Numbered from the stretch's first letter, positions 42,930-52,693 are shown. The stretch is DNA of 64,000 bases from Microbacterium trichothecenolyticum (GCF_030818955.1 NZ_JAUTBF010000001.1:930001-994000), one strand, 5' to 3'. Numbers and translations: made by a program. Notes: a model not told the origin generated them from the letters alone.

Positions 42930-42952
42930 ATGTCGGAGCCCCGTTCTACGGT
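42930..42952 (+). promoter_or_regulatory. PafBC-type (RecA-NDp-like) promoter before exonuclease
   Basis: ATGTCGGAG, 8 nt, TACGGT: matches TTGTCRGTG-N8-TANNNT with two mismatches in the first block. The -10 element ends 6 nt before the ATG at 42959, so the transcript is predicted to be leaderless. Confidence 0.6.
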
Positions 42953-42958
42953 GACCCC

Positions 42959-43693
42959 ATGACCCTGTGGCAGGCCGAGCCGCTCCCGCTCTTCCAGATT
43001 CCCGAATGGACGCGCCTCGTCGGCGTCTTCGACCTCGAGACGACCGGCGTCGACGTCGAGAACGACCGCATCGTGACCGCCCACGTGGGCGTGCTCGACG
43101 CCGACGGGCACGTGGTCGACGCCCGCGACTGGCTGGCCGATCCGGGTGTCGATATTCCCGCCGGCGCGGCGGCGATCCACGGCGTCACCACCGAGCGAGC
43201 GCGGGCCGAGGGCGCTCCGGCTCGCCGGGTCGTCGCCGAGGTGGTCGAGGCGCTCGCCGCGCTGTTCGACGCCGGCATCCCGGTCGTGGCCTACAACGCG
43301 CCATTCGATTTCTCGATGCTGAAGCACGAGGCCGTGCGGCACGGAATCACGCCGATCCACGCGCCCGCGCCGGTGATCGACCCCCTCGTGGTCGACAAGA
43401 CGTACGACCGCTACCGTCGTGGAAAGCGCACGCTGTCGGTGGTGGCCGAGCACTATGCCGTTCCGCTCGAGTCGGCGCATGAAGCATGCGCAGACGCCGT
43501 CGCGGCCGGACGCCTCGCCCTGGCCCTCGCCGAGCGCTTCGGCCCCTGGATGCCGTCGACCCTCGACGAACTGCACACCCGCCAGATCTCCTGGGCGCGG
43601 GCGCAGGCCGCGAGCCTCACCGAGTACTTCGTCAAGGTGGGGCGCCTGGATGCCACGGCTCCTCCGCTCGACGGAGCCTGGCCGATCCGCTGA
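42959..43693 (+). CDS. DEDDh-family 3'-5' exonuclease (DnaQ-like)
   Basis: A 244-residue nuclease resembling the epsilon/PolC exonuclease fold. All active-site motifs are present: ExoI FDLETTG, the HGVTTERA segment, ExoII YNAPFDFSML, and ExoIII HEACADAV. It is a stand-alone exonuclease trimming DNA or RNA 3' ends; a DNA-repair role is suggested by a PafBC-type damage promoter directly upstream. The ATG lies 6 nt after the TACGGT hexamer, giving a leaderless message. A DUF222-HNH gene with the same promoter follows. Confidence 0.92.
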   Translation: MTLWQAEPLPLFQIPEWTRLVGVFDLETTGVDVENDRIVTAHVGVLDADGHVVDARDWLADPGVDIPAGAAAIHGVTTERARAEGAPARRVVAEVVEALAALFDAGIPVVAYNAPFDFSMLKHEAVRHGITPIHAPAPVIDPLVVDKTYDRYRRGKRTLSVVAEHYAVPLESAHEACADAVAAGRLALALAERFGPWMPSTLDELHTRQISWARAQAASLTEYFVKVGRLDATAPPLDGAWPIR

Positions 43694-43714
43694 GGAAGCG
43701 GAAGCGCACTGGCA

Positions 43715-43753
43715 GGCACGCAGGCACGAAGTGGCGGGCACGCAGGCACGAAG
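43715..43753. repeat. 17-nt direct repeat
   Basis: GGCACGCAGGCACGAAG at 43715-43731 is repeated at 43737-43753, a 22-nt period. It follows the exonuclease gene in the 211-nt gap before the HNH gene; the remaining sequence there is C-rich with no gene visible apart from the promoter at 43876. Confidence 0.8.
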
Positions 43754-43875
43754 ACCGAGTGCCAAGTCCCGGCCCCTCACCCCGCCACCAAAGCCCCCCT
43801 CCCCGCCCCGAAGCGGAAGCCCCCGAACCCCGAGCCAGAACGTCACGTCGGTGACCCCACCCCGCCCCCGCGGCA

Positions 43876-43898
43876 ATGTCGGAGGTCCCCGATAGCGT
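43876..43898 (+). promoter_or_regulatory. PafBC-type (RecA-NDp-like) promoter before DUF222-HNH gene
   Basis: ATGTCGGAG, 8 nt, TAGCGT. It has the same first block as the exonuclease promoter and the same exact spacing as the consensus TTGTCRGTG-N8-TANNNT. The -10 element ends 6 nt before ATG 43905, predicting a leaderless transcript. Confidence 0.65.
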
Positions 43899-43904
43899 TT
43901 CGTC

Positions 43905-45931
43905 ATGGACCTTCCCACCCCTTTCGCAGACCGGCTGTCGCCGACGCTGAGGGTGTGCGACGCAGTCCCGTGGCCGTCCGACGACGAGCTCGACGCCGAG
44001 GCCGCGTGGGCGCACGAGATGTCCTCCGGCGCGCCGCTTTCGACCGTGGCATCCGATCCCGACGCCCTGCTCGAATGTCTCGACATGATCGCCGCCGAGC
44101 GTCACCGACTGGCCGCCGAAGAGGGGCGCCTCATCGCTACGGTGCTGCACGATGCGGCGGTAGACCCGACGCCCTGGGTCGGCCCCGACCCCACCCTCGA
44201 TCTGGCCTGGCACGATCCCCGCGCCCGCACGGTCGCCGCCGTGCGCCGCGACCGCATCGACCTGCCGCAGCCGAGATCGCCGTGCGCCTGCGCCTCTCCG
44301 AACAGACCGTCCGCACGCGTGCCGCCCGTGTCGAGGTGCTCCACGCCGGCGCGGCCGAAGCGGCCACCCGGCTCGTGCCCACGAAGTTCGCCGTCGCCGC
44401 TCGCGCCCTGCGCGAGCGCGTCGACGCCGAGTCGCTCGAGACGCGCCATCGGCGCGCGGCGCGTGACCGCGGGGTATGGATGACCGTCGAGCTCGACGGC
44501 ATGGCGTCCCTCTCCGCACTGATGCCGGCGGATCGAGCGCGCGGCGTCATGACCTGCCTCGACCGAGCGGCCCGTCACCTGCACGCCGCATCCGGCGAGG
44601 ACCGAACGCTCGCCCAGCTACGCGCCGACGTGCTCGCAGACCTCGTGACGACACCCCCACCGACCACCCGAACGGAGTCCGCTCCCGCGGCGGCCACGAC
44701 ACGCGCGGATGCGACGCCCGCGACCGCCCCGCTGTCAACCGAACCTCTGTCAACCGCCCCACTTCCGACCACCCGACCGACGATCGCTCCACCGACGATC
44801 GCGAGCACGCGCTCTTGGCGCATCGCCCCTCCGGCACTTCCCCCACAGGCAGAGGCGTCGTCAGCGTCCTCACCACCACCAACATCCGCACCCGCACCCG
44901 CACCCGCGGAACCGACGTCACCGCCACCATCAGCGTCTCCAGAGCCGGCACCACCACCGTCGCCGCCCTCCCCACGGCGCCGCCCACCGCTCGCACCCAC
45001 CGGCACGACGGTCGTCGTCACCGTGCCCGCGTTGACGTTGCTCGGCGCCGATGACGCTCCGCCCACCCTGGACGGATACGGCCCCATCGACATCGACACC
45101 GCCCGACGCCTCGCCGGTGGCGCGCGTTCGTGGGTGCGCCTGCTCACCCACCCGGTCACGGGAGCGCCGCTCCTTCTCGACCGCCAGACCTACCGTGTTC
45201 CGGCGGCACTCCGCCGTTGGCTCGGCGTCACCTCGCCCACGTGCGTCTTCCCCGGCTGCAACCGCGCCGCGCGCGACTGCGACCTGGATCACCTCGCGGC
45301 CTGGGCCGACGGCGGCACGACCGATGCCGACAATCTCGAACCCGAGTGCCGGCACCACCATCGCCTTCGCCACGAGACGCGCTGGACCCCGACGCGCGAC
45401 TCCGAAACCGGCGACCTGCGCTGGACGTCGCCTCTGGGCATCTCCTCCGACACGGATGATCCTCAGCCGCTCTCACGGCCGAAACAGCACGCCATCCCCC
45501 TCCTCCCCACCAGAGAACCCCGCTCCCCCTCCCCGAAGAACGCACCACCCCGACCACCCCACTCCCTTCACTCCCGCACGAGCCCCGCCAGCACCTCCCG
45601 ACCCTCGGCCCATTCACCGAGCCCACTCGCACTGTTGAGGTGGCCTCGGGCGCCGACGACGCGCAGTGGACTCCCCCACCCGGCGGCGAGCCCCTGCGCC
45701 ACGTCAACCCGGCAATGCGGATCGTCCGTACTGGCGACCACGACGCTCCGGCAGGAGAGCGTGCGGGGCTCGAGGTCGACGAACGAGGCGGCCGCGGTCG
45801 CGGGAAACCCCTCGTCCCTCAGATCCGGCGGCGCGACCAGCATCACGGCGGCGACGCGGTGCTCGGCGTCTCCGCGCACCCACACCGTCGTCGCCCAGCA
45901 CCCGAGGCTGTGGGCGACGACGACGACCTGA
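43905..45931 (+). pseudogene. DUF222 domain HNH endonuclease, frameshifted
   Basis: 13E12-repeat-like actinobacterial family: N-terminal DUF222, a Pro/Thr/Ala-rich linker and a C-terminal HNH nuclease. The first frame runs to about VRRDRID (near 44262); the family sequence resumes one frame over at AAEIAVRLRLSEQTVR, so one base appears to be missing near 44261-44270. The HNH core is intact: CVFPGCNRAARDCDLDH...NLEPECRHHHRLRH. The in-frame stop is only at 45931, overlapping a convergent gene by over 360 nt; true family homology fades near 45480, so the 3' end is also suspect. A damage-type promoter precedes it. Confidence 0.8.
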
Positions 45932-46134
45932 TCAGCGCGGCCACGGGCGTCGCGAACCGCTCGGTCCACGGCATCCACCCAGTCGTCCAGATCCGGCGCA
46001 TCCCACGACGAGGGGGTGATCCGTACCGCGTCGGCGCCCCACCCGTGTTCCCATCGCGACTGCCAGTGCTGCCCGTCCGATCCCCCGATGCCGGGGACGA
46101 CTACGTACGCGACCACTCTCGACCACCATTCCAC
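45568..46134 (-). CDS. RBBP9/YdeN family alpha/beta hydrolase
   Basis: A 188-residue serine hydrolase of the RBBP9 (DUF1234-like) family. It has VVPGIGGSDGQHWQSRWE at the N-terminus, nucleophile VAHSLGCWAT, and the catalytic His in GARGHLNSASGLGEW. The physiological substrate is unknown. The GTG at 46134 gives the usual family length; an ATG at 46176 would add 14 residues. Its 3' end lies antisense to the run-on tail of the HNH frame. It is divergent from the Lrp gene. Confidence 0.88.
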   Translation of the reverse strand: MEWWSRVVAYVVVPGIGGSDGQHWQSRWEHGWGADAVRITPSSWDAPDLDDWVDAVDRAVRDARGRADQVVVVAHSLGCWATTVWVRGDAEHRVAAVMLVAPPDLRDEGFPATAAASFVDLEPRTLSCRSVVVASTDDPHCRVDVAQGLAAGWGSPLRVVGARGHLNSASGLGEWAEGREVLAGLVRE

Positions 46135-46239
46135 TCGTATGCCGGGCCATCCCGCGGCTATCCTTGCTCCGAGCATGACGGACTCACTTGCATCATGCGA
46201 CCGATGCAAGCGGTCCATAAACGAAAGAGGCGAACGACG

Positions 46240-46689
46240 TTGGAACCATTCGACAAGACCGACCGCCTCATCCTCGAGCTCCTTCAACACGACGGGCGCC
46301 TCACCGGAGCAGAGGTCGGACGCCGCGTCGGGCTCTCGCAACCCGCCGCGAGTGCGCGCATCCTGCGCCTCGAGAGATCCGGTGTCATCGCGGGCTATCG
46401 CGCCGTCGTCGATCCCGCCGCCGTGGGTCTCGCCATCCACGCGGTCATCCGGCTGCGCACCACGCACGCGCAGCTCGCGCCCGCCCGCGAACTCGCCGGC
46501 CGCTCACCCGAGATCACCTCGGTCCTGCGCGTCACCGGCGAAGACTGCCTGATCTTCGACGTGCACTGCGCCGATGCCGCGCGCCTCGAGAAGGTCGTCG
46601 ACACCGTCGCACGCTTCGGCCCGGTGACGACGTCGCTCGTCCTGAGCAGCTACCCGCCCCGCCCCCTGCTGCCCGAGGCCGCCGAGTGA
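46240..46689 (+). CDS. Lrp/AsnC family transcriptional regulator
   Basis: A 149-residue feast/famine regulator. The winged helix lies at FDKTDRLILELLQHDGR with recognition region GLSQPAASARI; the C-terminal RAM domain begins near HAVIRLRT. The TTG at 46240 with AGAGG 9 nt upstream is chosen; ATG 46204 is an alternative. Its stop overlaps the start of the carbon-nitrogen hydrolase gene (GTGA), so the two are co-transcribed and the hydrolase may be a regulon member. Confidence 0.88.
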   Translation: MEPFDKTDRLILELLQHDGRLTGAEVGRRVGLSQPAASARILRLERSGVIAGYRAVVDPAAVGLAIHAVIRLRTTHAQLAPARELAGRSPEITSVLRVTGEDCLIFDVHCADAARLEKVVDTVARFGPVTTSLVLSSYPPRPLLPEAAE

Positions 46690-47537
46690 ACAGGCAACAG
46701 ACACCGGATGCCACGAGCTCACCCGCGTCGTTGCGCCTCGCCGTCGTCCAGACCGCGGCCGTTCCCGGCGATGTCGCCGGCAACGTCGCCCGTGCGACCC
46801 TCCTCGTCGAGCAGGCCGCCGCCGGCGGCGCCGACCTCGTCCTGTTTCCCGAGGCCGTCGTCACCGGATACGACAACGCCGTGTTCGCGGGGCCCCTCCC
46901 CGGGCTGGACGACACCGACTGGCTGGCACCCGTGCGCGAGGCCGTCGACCGCACCGGCGTCATCGCCATCGTCAACAGCGCCCTCCAGCGGGAGAGCCGC
47001 CGCACCCTGACCGATCTGCTCCTCGTCCCCGGCCGCGCTCCGCTGGCCGCGTACGACAAGCAGCACCTGTACGACAGCGAGCGGTCGGTGTTCACTCCCG
47101 GCACGCGGGGGTTCTCGTTCACGGTGAACGACCTCGAGGTCGCCGTCTCGGTCTGCTACGACGCGAACTTCCCCGAGCACGCGGCCGCAGCGGCCGCCGC
47201 CGGAGCGGACGTCTACCTGAACAGCGGCGCCTACTTCCCCGGCGGCGAACACCGCCGCGACCTGCACTACGCGGCGCGCGCCCTCGACAACGGCCTCTAC
47301 GTCGCCTTCAGCGGTCTCATCGGCGCGCCGCACGACTTCATCGGCGGCTCGACCGTGTTCGACCCGCTCGGCCGGCGCATCACTGCCGTCCGCGACGGGG
47401 AGCAGGTCGCGTTCGCCGACATCGATCCCTCGGTGATCGCCGCCGCACGCGACGCACAGCGCATGTGGGCGCACCGCCGCGGCGACGTGGGCGCACACCA
47501 TCACCTCGGCGACGTGGCGGTCCGCAACGGCGAGTGA
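46686..47537 (+). CDS. carbon-nitrogen hydrolase (nitrilase superfamily)
   Basis: A 283-residue amidase of the nitrilase superfamily. The Glu-Lys-Cys triad is visible: Glu in LFPEAVVTG, Lys in AYDKQHLYD, Cys in VSVCYDANFPE. It likely hydrolyses an amide such as a deaminated or N-carbamoyl amino-acid derivative; the substrate is unknown. The GTG start overlaps the stop of the Lrp gene, suggesting amino-acid-responsive expression. A terminator hairpin follows at 47591. Confidence 0.92.
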   Translation: MNRQQTPDATSSPASLRLAVVQTAAVPGDVAGNVARATLLVEQAAAGGADLVLFPEAVVTGYDNAVFAGPLPGLDDTDWLAPVREAVDRTGVIAIVNSALQRESRRTLTDLLLVPGRAPLAAYDKQHLYDSERSVFTPGTRGFSFTVNDLEVAVSVCYDANFPEHAAAAAAAGADVYLNSGAYFPGGEHRRDLHYAARALDNGLYVAFSGLIGAPHDFIGGSTVFDPLGRRITAVRDGEQVAFADIDPSVIAAARDAQRMWAHRRGDVGAHHHLGDVAVRNGE

Positions 47538-47590
47538 GCCCGAGACCGACGAGCGAGCACCCCCACGACGAGCGACCTCCGAGAACCACG

Positions 47591-47620
47591 AAGCCCCCCG
47601 TCTCGAAAGACGAGGGGCTT
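47591..47620. terminator. bidirectional hairpin terminator
   Basis: AAGCCCCCCGTCT (47591-47603) pairs with AGACGAGGGGCTT (47608-47620) at 12 of 13 positions around a CGAA loop. It lies between the convergent hydrolase (end 47537) and L31 (end 47641) genes. Confidence 0.75.
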
Positions 47621-47640
47621 GTCCGCGAAATCGCTGAGGA

Positions 47641-47892
47641 TCAACGACCGCCGAAGTTCTTGAAGCGCTGGTTGAACTTCTCGACGCGACCGGCCGAGTC
47701 CATGATGCGCTGCTTGCCCGTGTAGAAGGGGTGCGAAGCCGACGAGATCTCCACGTCGATGACGGGGTACTCCACGCCGTCGAGCTCGATCGTCTTGTCG
47801 CTGGAGACGGTCGAACGGGTGAGGAACGTGTCGCCCGAGCCGAGGTCGCGGAACACGACGGCCTTGTACGTGGGGTGGATGTCAGTCTTCAT
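47641..47892 (-). CDS. rpmE2: 50S ribosomal protein L31 type B
   Basis: An 83-residue type-B L31, starting [16 protein letters not shown] and containing [13 protein letters not shown] and [10 protein letters not shown]. It has no cysteine, so it lacks the zinc-binding CxxC of type-A L31. In many bacteria this C-minus paralogue replaces the zinc form when zinc is scarce and is Zur-controlled; no clear Zur box was seen upstream here. The ATG at 47892 is preceded by GGAGG-like sequence (AAAGGACCTCCC). It is located 6.5 kb from the ABC ATPase-glycogen group and stands alone. Confidence 0.96.
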   Translation of the reverse strand: MKTDIHPTYKAVVFRDLGSGDTFLTRSTVSSDKTIELDGVEYPVIDVEISSASHPFYTGKQRIMDSAGRVEKFNQRFKNFGGR

Positions 47893-48005
47893 GGGAGGTC
47901 CTTTGAGAAGTGGTGCCCTGGATTCTGCCAGGACGTCAAAGTCTGCGGCACCGGAGGCACCAACGAAGGAGTCTATCAGCCTTGCGCCAACATTCGCGCG
48001 CGTCG

Positions 48006-48788
48006 TCAGACAGCGCGTGCCGCGTAGCGGCCGGCGTCGCGGGTGAGCGCGATCTCGAGACCGAACGTCGCCGAGAGGTTCTCGGCGGTGAGGGCCTCGT
48101 CGAGAGGACCGGATGCCACGATCTCCCCGTCGCGCAACAGCAGGACGTGCGTGAAGCCCACGGGAATCTCCTCGACGTGGTGCGTGACCATGACCATCGC
48201 GGGCGTGGTGGGGGCCTGCGCGTATCCCGAGAGCAGGGCGAGCAGCTCTTCGCGCGCGCCCAGGTCGAGGCTGGCCGTGGGCTCGTCGAGCATCAGCAGC
48301 TCGGGGTCGGTCATGACCGCGCGAGCGATCTGCACGCGCTTCTGCTCGCCGTCGCTGAGGGTGCCGAACGTGCGATCGGCGAGGTGGTCGAGACGCCACT
48401 CCGCGAGCACGCGCAGCGCACGCCGCTCGTCGATGTCGTCGTAGTCCTCGCGCCAACGCCCCATCACCGAGAAAGCGGCGGTCAGCACGACGTCGAGCAC
48501 GCTCTCCTCCGGGGGCATCCGGCGGGCCATCGCCGACGACGCGAAGCCGATGCGGGGGCGCAGCTCGAACACATCCGTCCGGCCGAGGCGCTCACCCAGG
48601 ATCGTCACCGCACCCGAGGTGGGGTGCAGCAGCGTGTCGGCGAGCTGCAGCACGGTGGTCTTGCCGGCGCCGTTCGGGCCGAGCACGACCCACCGCTCGT
48701 CGTCCGAGACGGTCCAATCGAGGTGGGACACGATGTCCCGCCCGTTCCGGCGGACGACGACGTCGGAGAATTCGAGCACCTGGGGCAT
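48006..48788 (-). CDS. ABC transporter ATP-binding protein (COG1119 type)
   Basis: A 260-residue stand-alone ATPase. Walker [11 protein letters not shown], signature LSDGEQKR, Walker [13 protein letters not shown] and the switch His in VTHHVEEIP. It is most like ModF/YlmA-type ATPases with no permease gene nearby, so its partner and cargo are unknown. It is monocistronic, between rpmE2 and glgA on the same strand. Confidence 0.9.
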   Translation of the reverse strand: MPQVLEFSDVVVRRNGRDIVSHLDWTVSDDERWVVLGPNGAGKTTVLQLADTLLHPTSGAVTILGERLGRTDVFELRPRIGFASSAMARRMPPEESVLDVVLTAAFSVMGRWREDYDDIDERRALRVLAEWRLDHLADRTFGTLSDGEQKRVQIARAVMTDPELLMLDEPTASLDLGAREELLALLSGYAQAPTTPAMVMVTHHVEEIPVGFTHVLLLRDGEIVASGPLDEALTAENLSATFGLEIALTRDAGRYAARAV

Positions 48789-48880
48789 GCGACTAGCCTA
48801 CTGATCCCGGCAGCGAGCTCCGGATGCCACGCGGCCGACGGCGGAGGGCTCGCACGCCCGCGCGAAGCCCGGCGAACCCC

Positions 48881-50071
48881 TTACTTCGCGGCCACCTCGG
48901 CGTACAGCGCGACGGTCTCCTTCGCGATCGCCGCCCAACTGAAATCGTCGACGGCACGCTGACGGCCGGCTTCTCCGTACGCGCGCGCCGTCTCGCCATC
49001 CGTCACCACCTCGGTGAGCACGCGGGCGAGATCGTCGACGAAGCGCTCCGGGTCGACCGGCGTCCCCGTCCCGTCCTGCACCTGCTCGATGGGCACGAGA
49101 CGCCCCGTGACGCCGTCGACGACGACCTCGGGGATCCCGCCGGTCGCGGTTCCGACGACCGCTGCCCCGCACGCCATGGCCTCGAGATTGACGATGCCCA
49201 AGGGCTCGTACACCGACGGGCACACGAACGTCGTCGCGGCGGTGAGGATCGCGCACAGCTCACCCCGCGGCAGCAGCCGGTCGATCCACACGACGCCGTC
49301 GCGGGTGGCCTGGAGTCCGCGCACGAGCTCTTCGACCTCCGCCATGATCTGCGGGGTGTCGGGGGCTCCCGCGCACAGGATCAGCTGCACCTCGGGCGGC
49401 AGCTGCTCCGCCGCGCGCAACAGGTAGGGCAGGCCCTTCTGCCGGGTGATGCGCCCGACGAAGACCACCGACGGCCGCGAAGAGTCGATCCCCACGGATG
49501 CCAGGAACGCGTCGTCCGACACCGGATGCCACGCCTCGGTGTCGATGCCGTTGTAGATCACGCGCACCTTGGCGGGGTCCAGCGACGGGTAGCTGCGCAG
49601 GATGTCGTCGCGCATGCCCGAACTCACCGCGACGACGGCCGCCGCGCCCTCGTAGGCGGTCTTCTCGATGAAGCTCGACACCGCGTAGCCGCCGCCGAGC
49701 TGCTCGGCCTTCCAGGGCCGCAGCGGCTCGAGGCTGTGCGCGGTCACCACATGCGGGATGCCGTGCAGCAGCGACGCGAGGTGCCCGGCGAAGTTCGCGT
49801 ACCAGGTGTGCGAGTGCACGACGTCGGCGCCGGCGACATCGGAGACGATCTCGAGGTCGGTGCCGAGGGTCTGGATCGCCCCGTTCGCCGACGACAGCTC
49901 GGCGGGCACACCGTACGAGGTGGTGTCGGCTTCATCGCGTTCGGCACCGAAGGCGCGGACCTGCACCTCGGTGCCTTCGGCACGCAGCGCCTTGACGAGT
50001 TCGGTGGCGTGGACCCCGGCTCCCCCGTAGATCTCCGGCGGGTACTCCTTGGTCACGATGTCGACGCGCAT
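48881..50071 (-). CDS. glgA: glycogen synthase / alpha-maltose-1-phosphate synthase (GT4)
   Basis: A 396-residue GT-B glycosyltransferase. It starts with VDIVTKEYPPEIYGGAGVH (KTGGL-equivalent) and has the GT4 active-site EPLGIVNLEAMACG. In actinobacteria this GT4 enzyme uses ADP-glucose to make maltose-1-phosphate (GlgM role) and can extend alpha-glucan. It is divergent from glgC across 76 nt, so substrate synthesis and use are probably co-regulated. Confidence 0.94.
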   Translation of the reverse strand: MRVDIVTKEYPPEIYGGAGVHATELVKALRAEGTEVQVRAFGAERDEADTTSYGVPAELSSANGAIQTLGTDLEIVSDVAGADVVHSHTWYANFAGHLASLLHGIPHVVTAHSLEPLRPWKAEQLGGGYAVSSFIEKTAYEGAAAVVAVSSGMRDDILRSYPSLDPAKVRVIYNGIDTEAWHPVSDDAFLASVGIDSSRPSVVFVGRITRQKGLPYLLRAAEQLPPEVQLILCAGAPDTPQIMAEVEELVRGLQATRDGVVWIDRLLPRGELCAILTAATTFVCPSVYEPLGIVNLEAMACGAAVVGTATGGIPEVVVDGVTGRLVPIEQVQDGTGTPVDPERFVDDLARVLTEVVTDGETARAYGEAGRQRAVDDFSWAAIAKETVALYAEVAAK

Positions 50072-50147
50072 GAGACGAACCGTAGTACAGCGCGCGGCGC
50101 GCCGAGAACGTGTTTCCGCAACCCGGCGCGACCCCTAGTGTGGTGCC

Positions 50148-51392
50148 ATGCCTGCAGCGCCGAAGGTCTTCGGAATCATCCTCGCCGGCGGCGAGGGAAA
50201 GCGTCTCATGCCCTTGACGGCCGATCGCGCGAAACCCGCCGTGCCGTTCGGCGGCCAGTACCGCCTGATCGACTTCGCCATCTCGAACCTCATCAATTCG
50301 GGCCTGCGTCAGCTCGTCGTGCTGACCCAGTACAAGTCGCACAGCCTCGACCGCCACATCTCCCAGACGTGGCGCATGTCGCCCATGCTCGGTGCGTACG
50401 TGGCATCCGTCCCCGCCCAGCAACGCCTCGGCAAGCGCTGGTTCTCGGGCTCGGCCGACGCGATCCTGCAGTCGATGAACCTCATCCGCGACGAGAAGCC
50501 CGACATCGTCGTCGTCATCGGGGCCGACCACGTGTACCGCATGGACTTCGGGCAGATGCTCGACGCGCACATCGCCTCCGACGCGCGCGCCACGGTCGCC
50601 GGCATCCGTCAGCCCATCGGCCTGGCCAACCAGTTCGGGGTCATCGACACCGACCCGTCCGACCCGACGAAGATCCGCGAGTTCCTCGAGAAGCCGCAGA
50701 ACCCGACCGGGCTCGCCGACGCCCCACACGAGGTGCTCGCCTCGATGGGCAACTACATCTTCGACGCCGACGCTCTCGTCGAGGCCGTCACGCACGACGG
50801 CGAGCTGCCCACCTCGGCGCACGACATGGGGGGCGACATCGTGCCGTACTTCGTCAACCGGGGCGAAGCGGCCGTCTACGACTTCCAGCGCAACGACGTG
50901 CCCGGCTCGACGCCGCGCGATCAGTCGTACTGGCGCGACGTGGGCACGATCGAGTCGTTCTACGACGCCCACATGGACCTGATCTCGACCCTGCCGATCT
51001 TCAACCTCTACAACACCGACTGGCCGATCTACTCGCAGACGGTCAACGCCCCGCCGGCGAAGTTCGTGCGCGACTCGGTCGGCCGCATCGGCAACGCGAT
51101 CGACTCGATCGTCTCGCTCGGGTCCGTCCTGTCGGGAACCCACCTCGAACGCAGTGTCGTGGGGCCCTGGGCCCTGGCCGGCGGCGGTTCGACGATCACC
51201 GACTCGGTGCTGTTCGACAGCGTGCAGGTGGGCGCGGGTGCCCGCATCCACCGCGCGATCCTCGACAAGAACGTCGTGCTCGAGCCCGGTGCCACCATCG
51301 GCGTCGATCGAGAGCGCGACCTCGCACGCGGCTTCACCGTCACCGAGACGGGCATCACCGTCGTCGGCAAAGACGTGCACGTCCACGCCTGA
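50148..51392 (+). CDS. glgC: glucose-1-phosphate adenylyltransferase
   Basis: A 414-residue ADP-glucose pyrophosphorylase. The nucleotide-binding motif [26 protein letters not shown], cited by its GGEGKRL and AKPA parts, is followed by [26 protein letters not shown] and the C-terminal left-handed helix repeats. It supplies ADP-glucose to GlgA. TAGTGT lies 6 nt before the ATG, fitting a leaderless start. A perfect 23-bp hairpin terminator follows. Confidence 0.97.
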   Translation: MPAAPKVFGIILAGGEGKRLMPLTADRAKPAVPFGGQYRLIDFAISNLINSGLRQLVVLTQYKSHSLDRHISQTWRMSPMLGAYVASVPAQQRLGKRWFSGSADAILQSMNLIRDEKPDIVVVIGADHVYRMDFGQMLDAHIASDARATVAGIRQPIGLANQFGVIDTDPSDPTKIREFLEKPQNPTGLADAPHEVLASMGNYIFDADALVEAVTHDGELPTSAHDMGGDIVPYFVNRGEAAVYDFQRNDVPGSTPRDQSYWRDVGTIESFYDAHMDLISTLPIFNLYNTDWPIYSQTVNAPPAKFVRDSVGRIGNAIDSIVSLGSVLSGTHLERSVVGPWALAGGGSTITDSVLFDSVQVGAGARIHRAILDKNVVLEPGATIGVDRERDLARGFTVTETGITVVGKDVHVHA

Positions 51393-51395
51393 ATG

Positions 51396-51446
51396 CGAAC
51401 ACGAAGGGGGCGGTGACCATCACGGTCACCGCCCCCTTCGTGTTCG
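51396..51446. terminator. perfect bidirectional hairpin terminator
   Basis: Two perfectly complementary 23-nt arms (51396-51418 and 51424-51446) with a 5-nt loop lie between the convergent glgC (end 51392) and luxS (end 51451) genes. No U-tract is present. Confidence 0.85.
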
Positions 51447-51450
51447 TCGG

Positions 51451-51927
51451 TCAGACGCCGACGCGCTGGAAAGCGTCGCGCGAAGAGATGCCCTTCTCGA
51501 GCACGACCTTCGACCATTCGCGGGCGCTGTGCAGGCTGTGGTCGCGGTAGTTGCCGCAGCTGTAGGCGTCGGTGCCGGGGACATCCTCCCACTCCACGTC
51601 TTCCGCGATGGCGCGCAGAGAGTCGCTGATCGCGTCGACGAGGGCGGCGACATCCGGTTCGCCCCACATGATCACGTGGAAGCCCGTGCGGCATCCGAAA
51701 GGCGAGATGTCGATGAGACCGTCGATCCGATCGCGCACGAGGCTCGCGAGCAGGTGCTCGATGGTGTGCAGACCGGCCGTGGGGATCTCTCCCTCGTTGG
51801 GCTGCACGAGACGCAGGTCGAAATTGGAGATGACATCGCCGCGGGGGCCCGCCTCGGTGCCGATCAGGCGCACGTAGGGCGCGAGCACGGCGGTGTGGTC
51901 CAGGGTGAAGCTCTCGACGTCGGCCAT
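51451..51927 (-). CDS. luxS: S-ribosylhomocysteine lyase
   Basis: A 158-residue Fe2+/Zn2+ enzyme that splits S-ribosylhomocysteine into homocysteine and DPD, the precursor of AI-2, during recycling of SAM-derived S-adenosylhomocysteine. The metal motif HTIEHLLAS (HxxEH) is intact, as are the catalytic Cys in [10 protein letters not shown] and the third ligand in [11 protein letters not shown]. The ATG at 51927 gives the family length. It is monocistronic and shares a terminator with glgC. Confidence 0.97.
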   Translation of the reverse strand: MADVESFTLDHTAVLAPYVRLIGTEAGPRGDVISNFDLRLVQPNEGEIPTAGLHTIEHLLASLVRDRIDGLIDISPFGCRTGFHVIMWGEPDVAALVDAISDSLRAIAEDVEWEDVPGTDAYSCGNYRDHSLHSAREWSKVVLEKGISSRDAFQRVGV

Positions 51928-52051
51928 GGCGGAAGTCCCTTCGAAAGAGGCGGGTGGATGCCACCAGCCTACGTGCGTCGACCGCCGCGCGGGCGGAGCG
52001 TGACGCTCGGCGACACCGGCTCGCCCCCGCTCACGCGCTAGGGTCGAGCGC

Positions 52052-52693
52052 GTGCCTGCGCCCGCCCGATTCCTGGTCGTCCTCGACGCCGACTCCACCC
52101 TGATCCGCAACGAGGTCATCGAGCTCCTCGCCGACGAGGCCGGCCGCGGTGCCGAGGTCGCCGCGGCGACCGAGGCGGCGATGCGTGGCGAAGTCGACTT
52201 CGCCACAAGCCTGCGCTCCCGGGTGGAAGCGCTCGCCGGCGTGCCCACCACCGCGTTCGCGCGGGCGGTCGCCCGCATCGAGCCCACGCCCGGCGTGCGC
52301 GAGCTGATCGCCGCCGTGCACGAGCGCGGAGGTGTCGTGGGCGTCGTCTCGGGCGGGTTCCACGAGGTCCTCGACACCGTGGCCCCCGAGCTCGGCGTCG
52401 ATGTCTGGCGCGCGAACCGCCTCGCCGTCGCCGACGGCGCCCTCACCGGCGAGGTCGACGGCGAGATCGTGGATGCCACGGCAAAGGCCGAGACGCTTCG
52501 CTCCTGGGCCGCACAGCACGAGGTGCCCCTCGCCCTCACCTTCGCCATCGGCGACGGCGCGAACGACCTCGAGATGATGGCGACCGCGGGCCTGGGCCTG
52601 GCCTTCAACGCCAAGCCGGCGGTGCGTCAGCGAGCCGACCTCGTCATCGGCGAGGTCGATCTGGCCCAGGTCGTCGCCCTCTTGCCGCGCTGA
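52052..52693 (+). CDS. serB: phosphoserine phosphatase (HAD family)
   Basis: A 213-residue HAD phosphatase performing the last step of serine synthesis. Motif I is VLDADSTLI (DxDST), motif II is VVSGGFHEV and motif IV is [10 protein letters not shown]. It lacks the N-terminal ACT extension of longer SerB proteins. TAGGGT at 52039-52044 lies 7 nt before the GTG, supporting a leaderless start at 52052. It is convergent with fabG. Confidence 0.92.
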   Translation: MPAPARFLVVLDADSTLIRNEVIELLADEAGRGAEVAAATEAAMRGEVDFATSLRSRVEALAGVPTTAFARAVARIEPTPGVRELIAAVHERGGVVGVVSGGFHEVLDTVAPELGVDVWRANRLAVADGALTGEVDGEIVDATAKAETLRSWAAQHEVPLALTFAIGDGANDLEMMATAGLGLAFNAKPAVRQRADLVIGEVDLAQVVALLPR

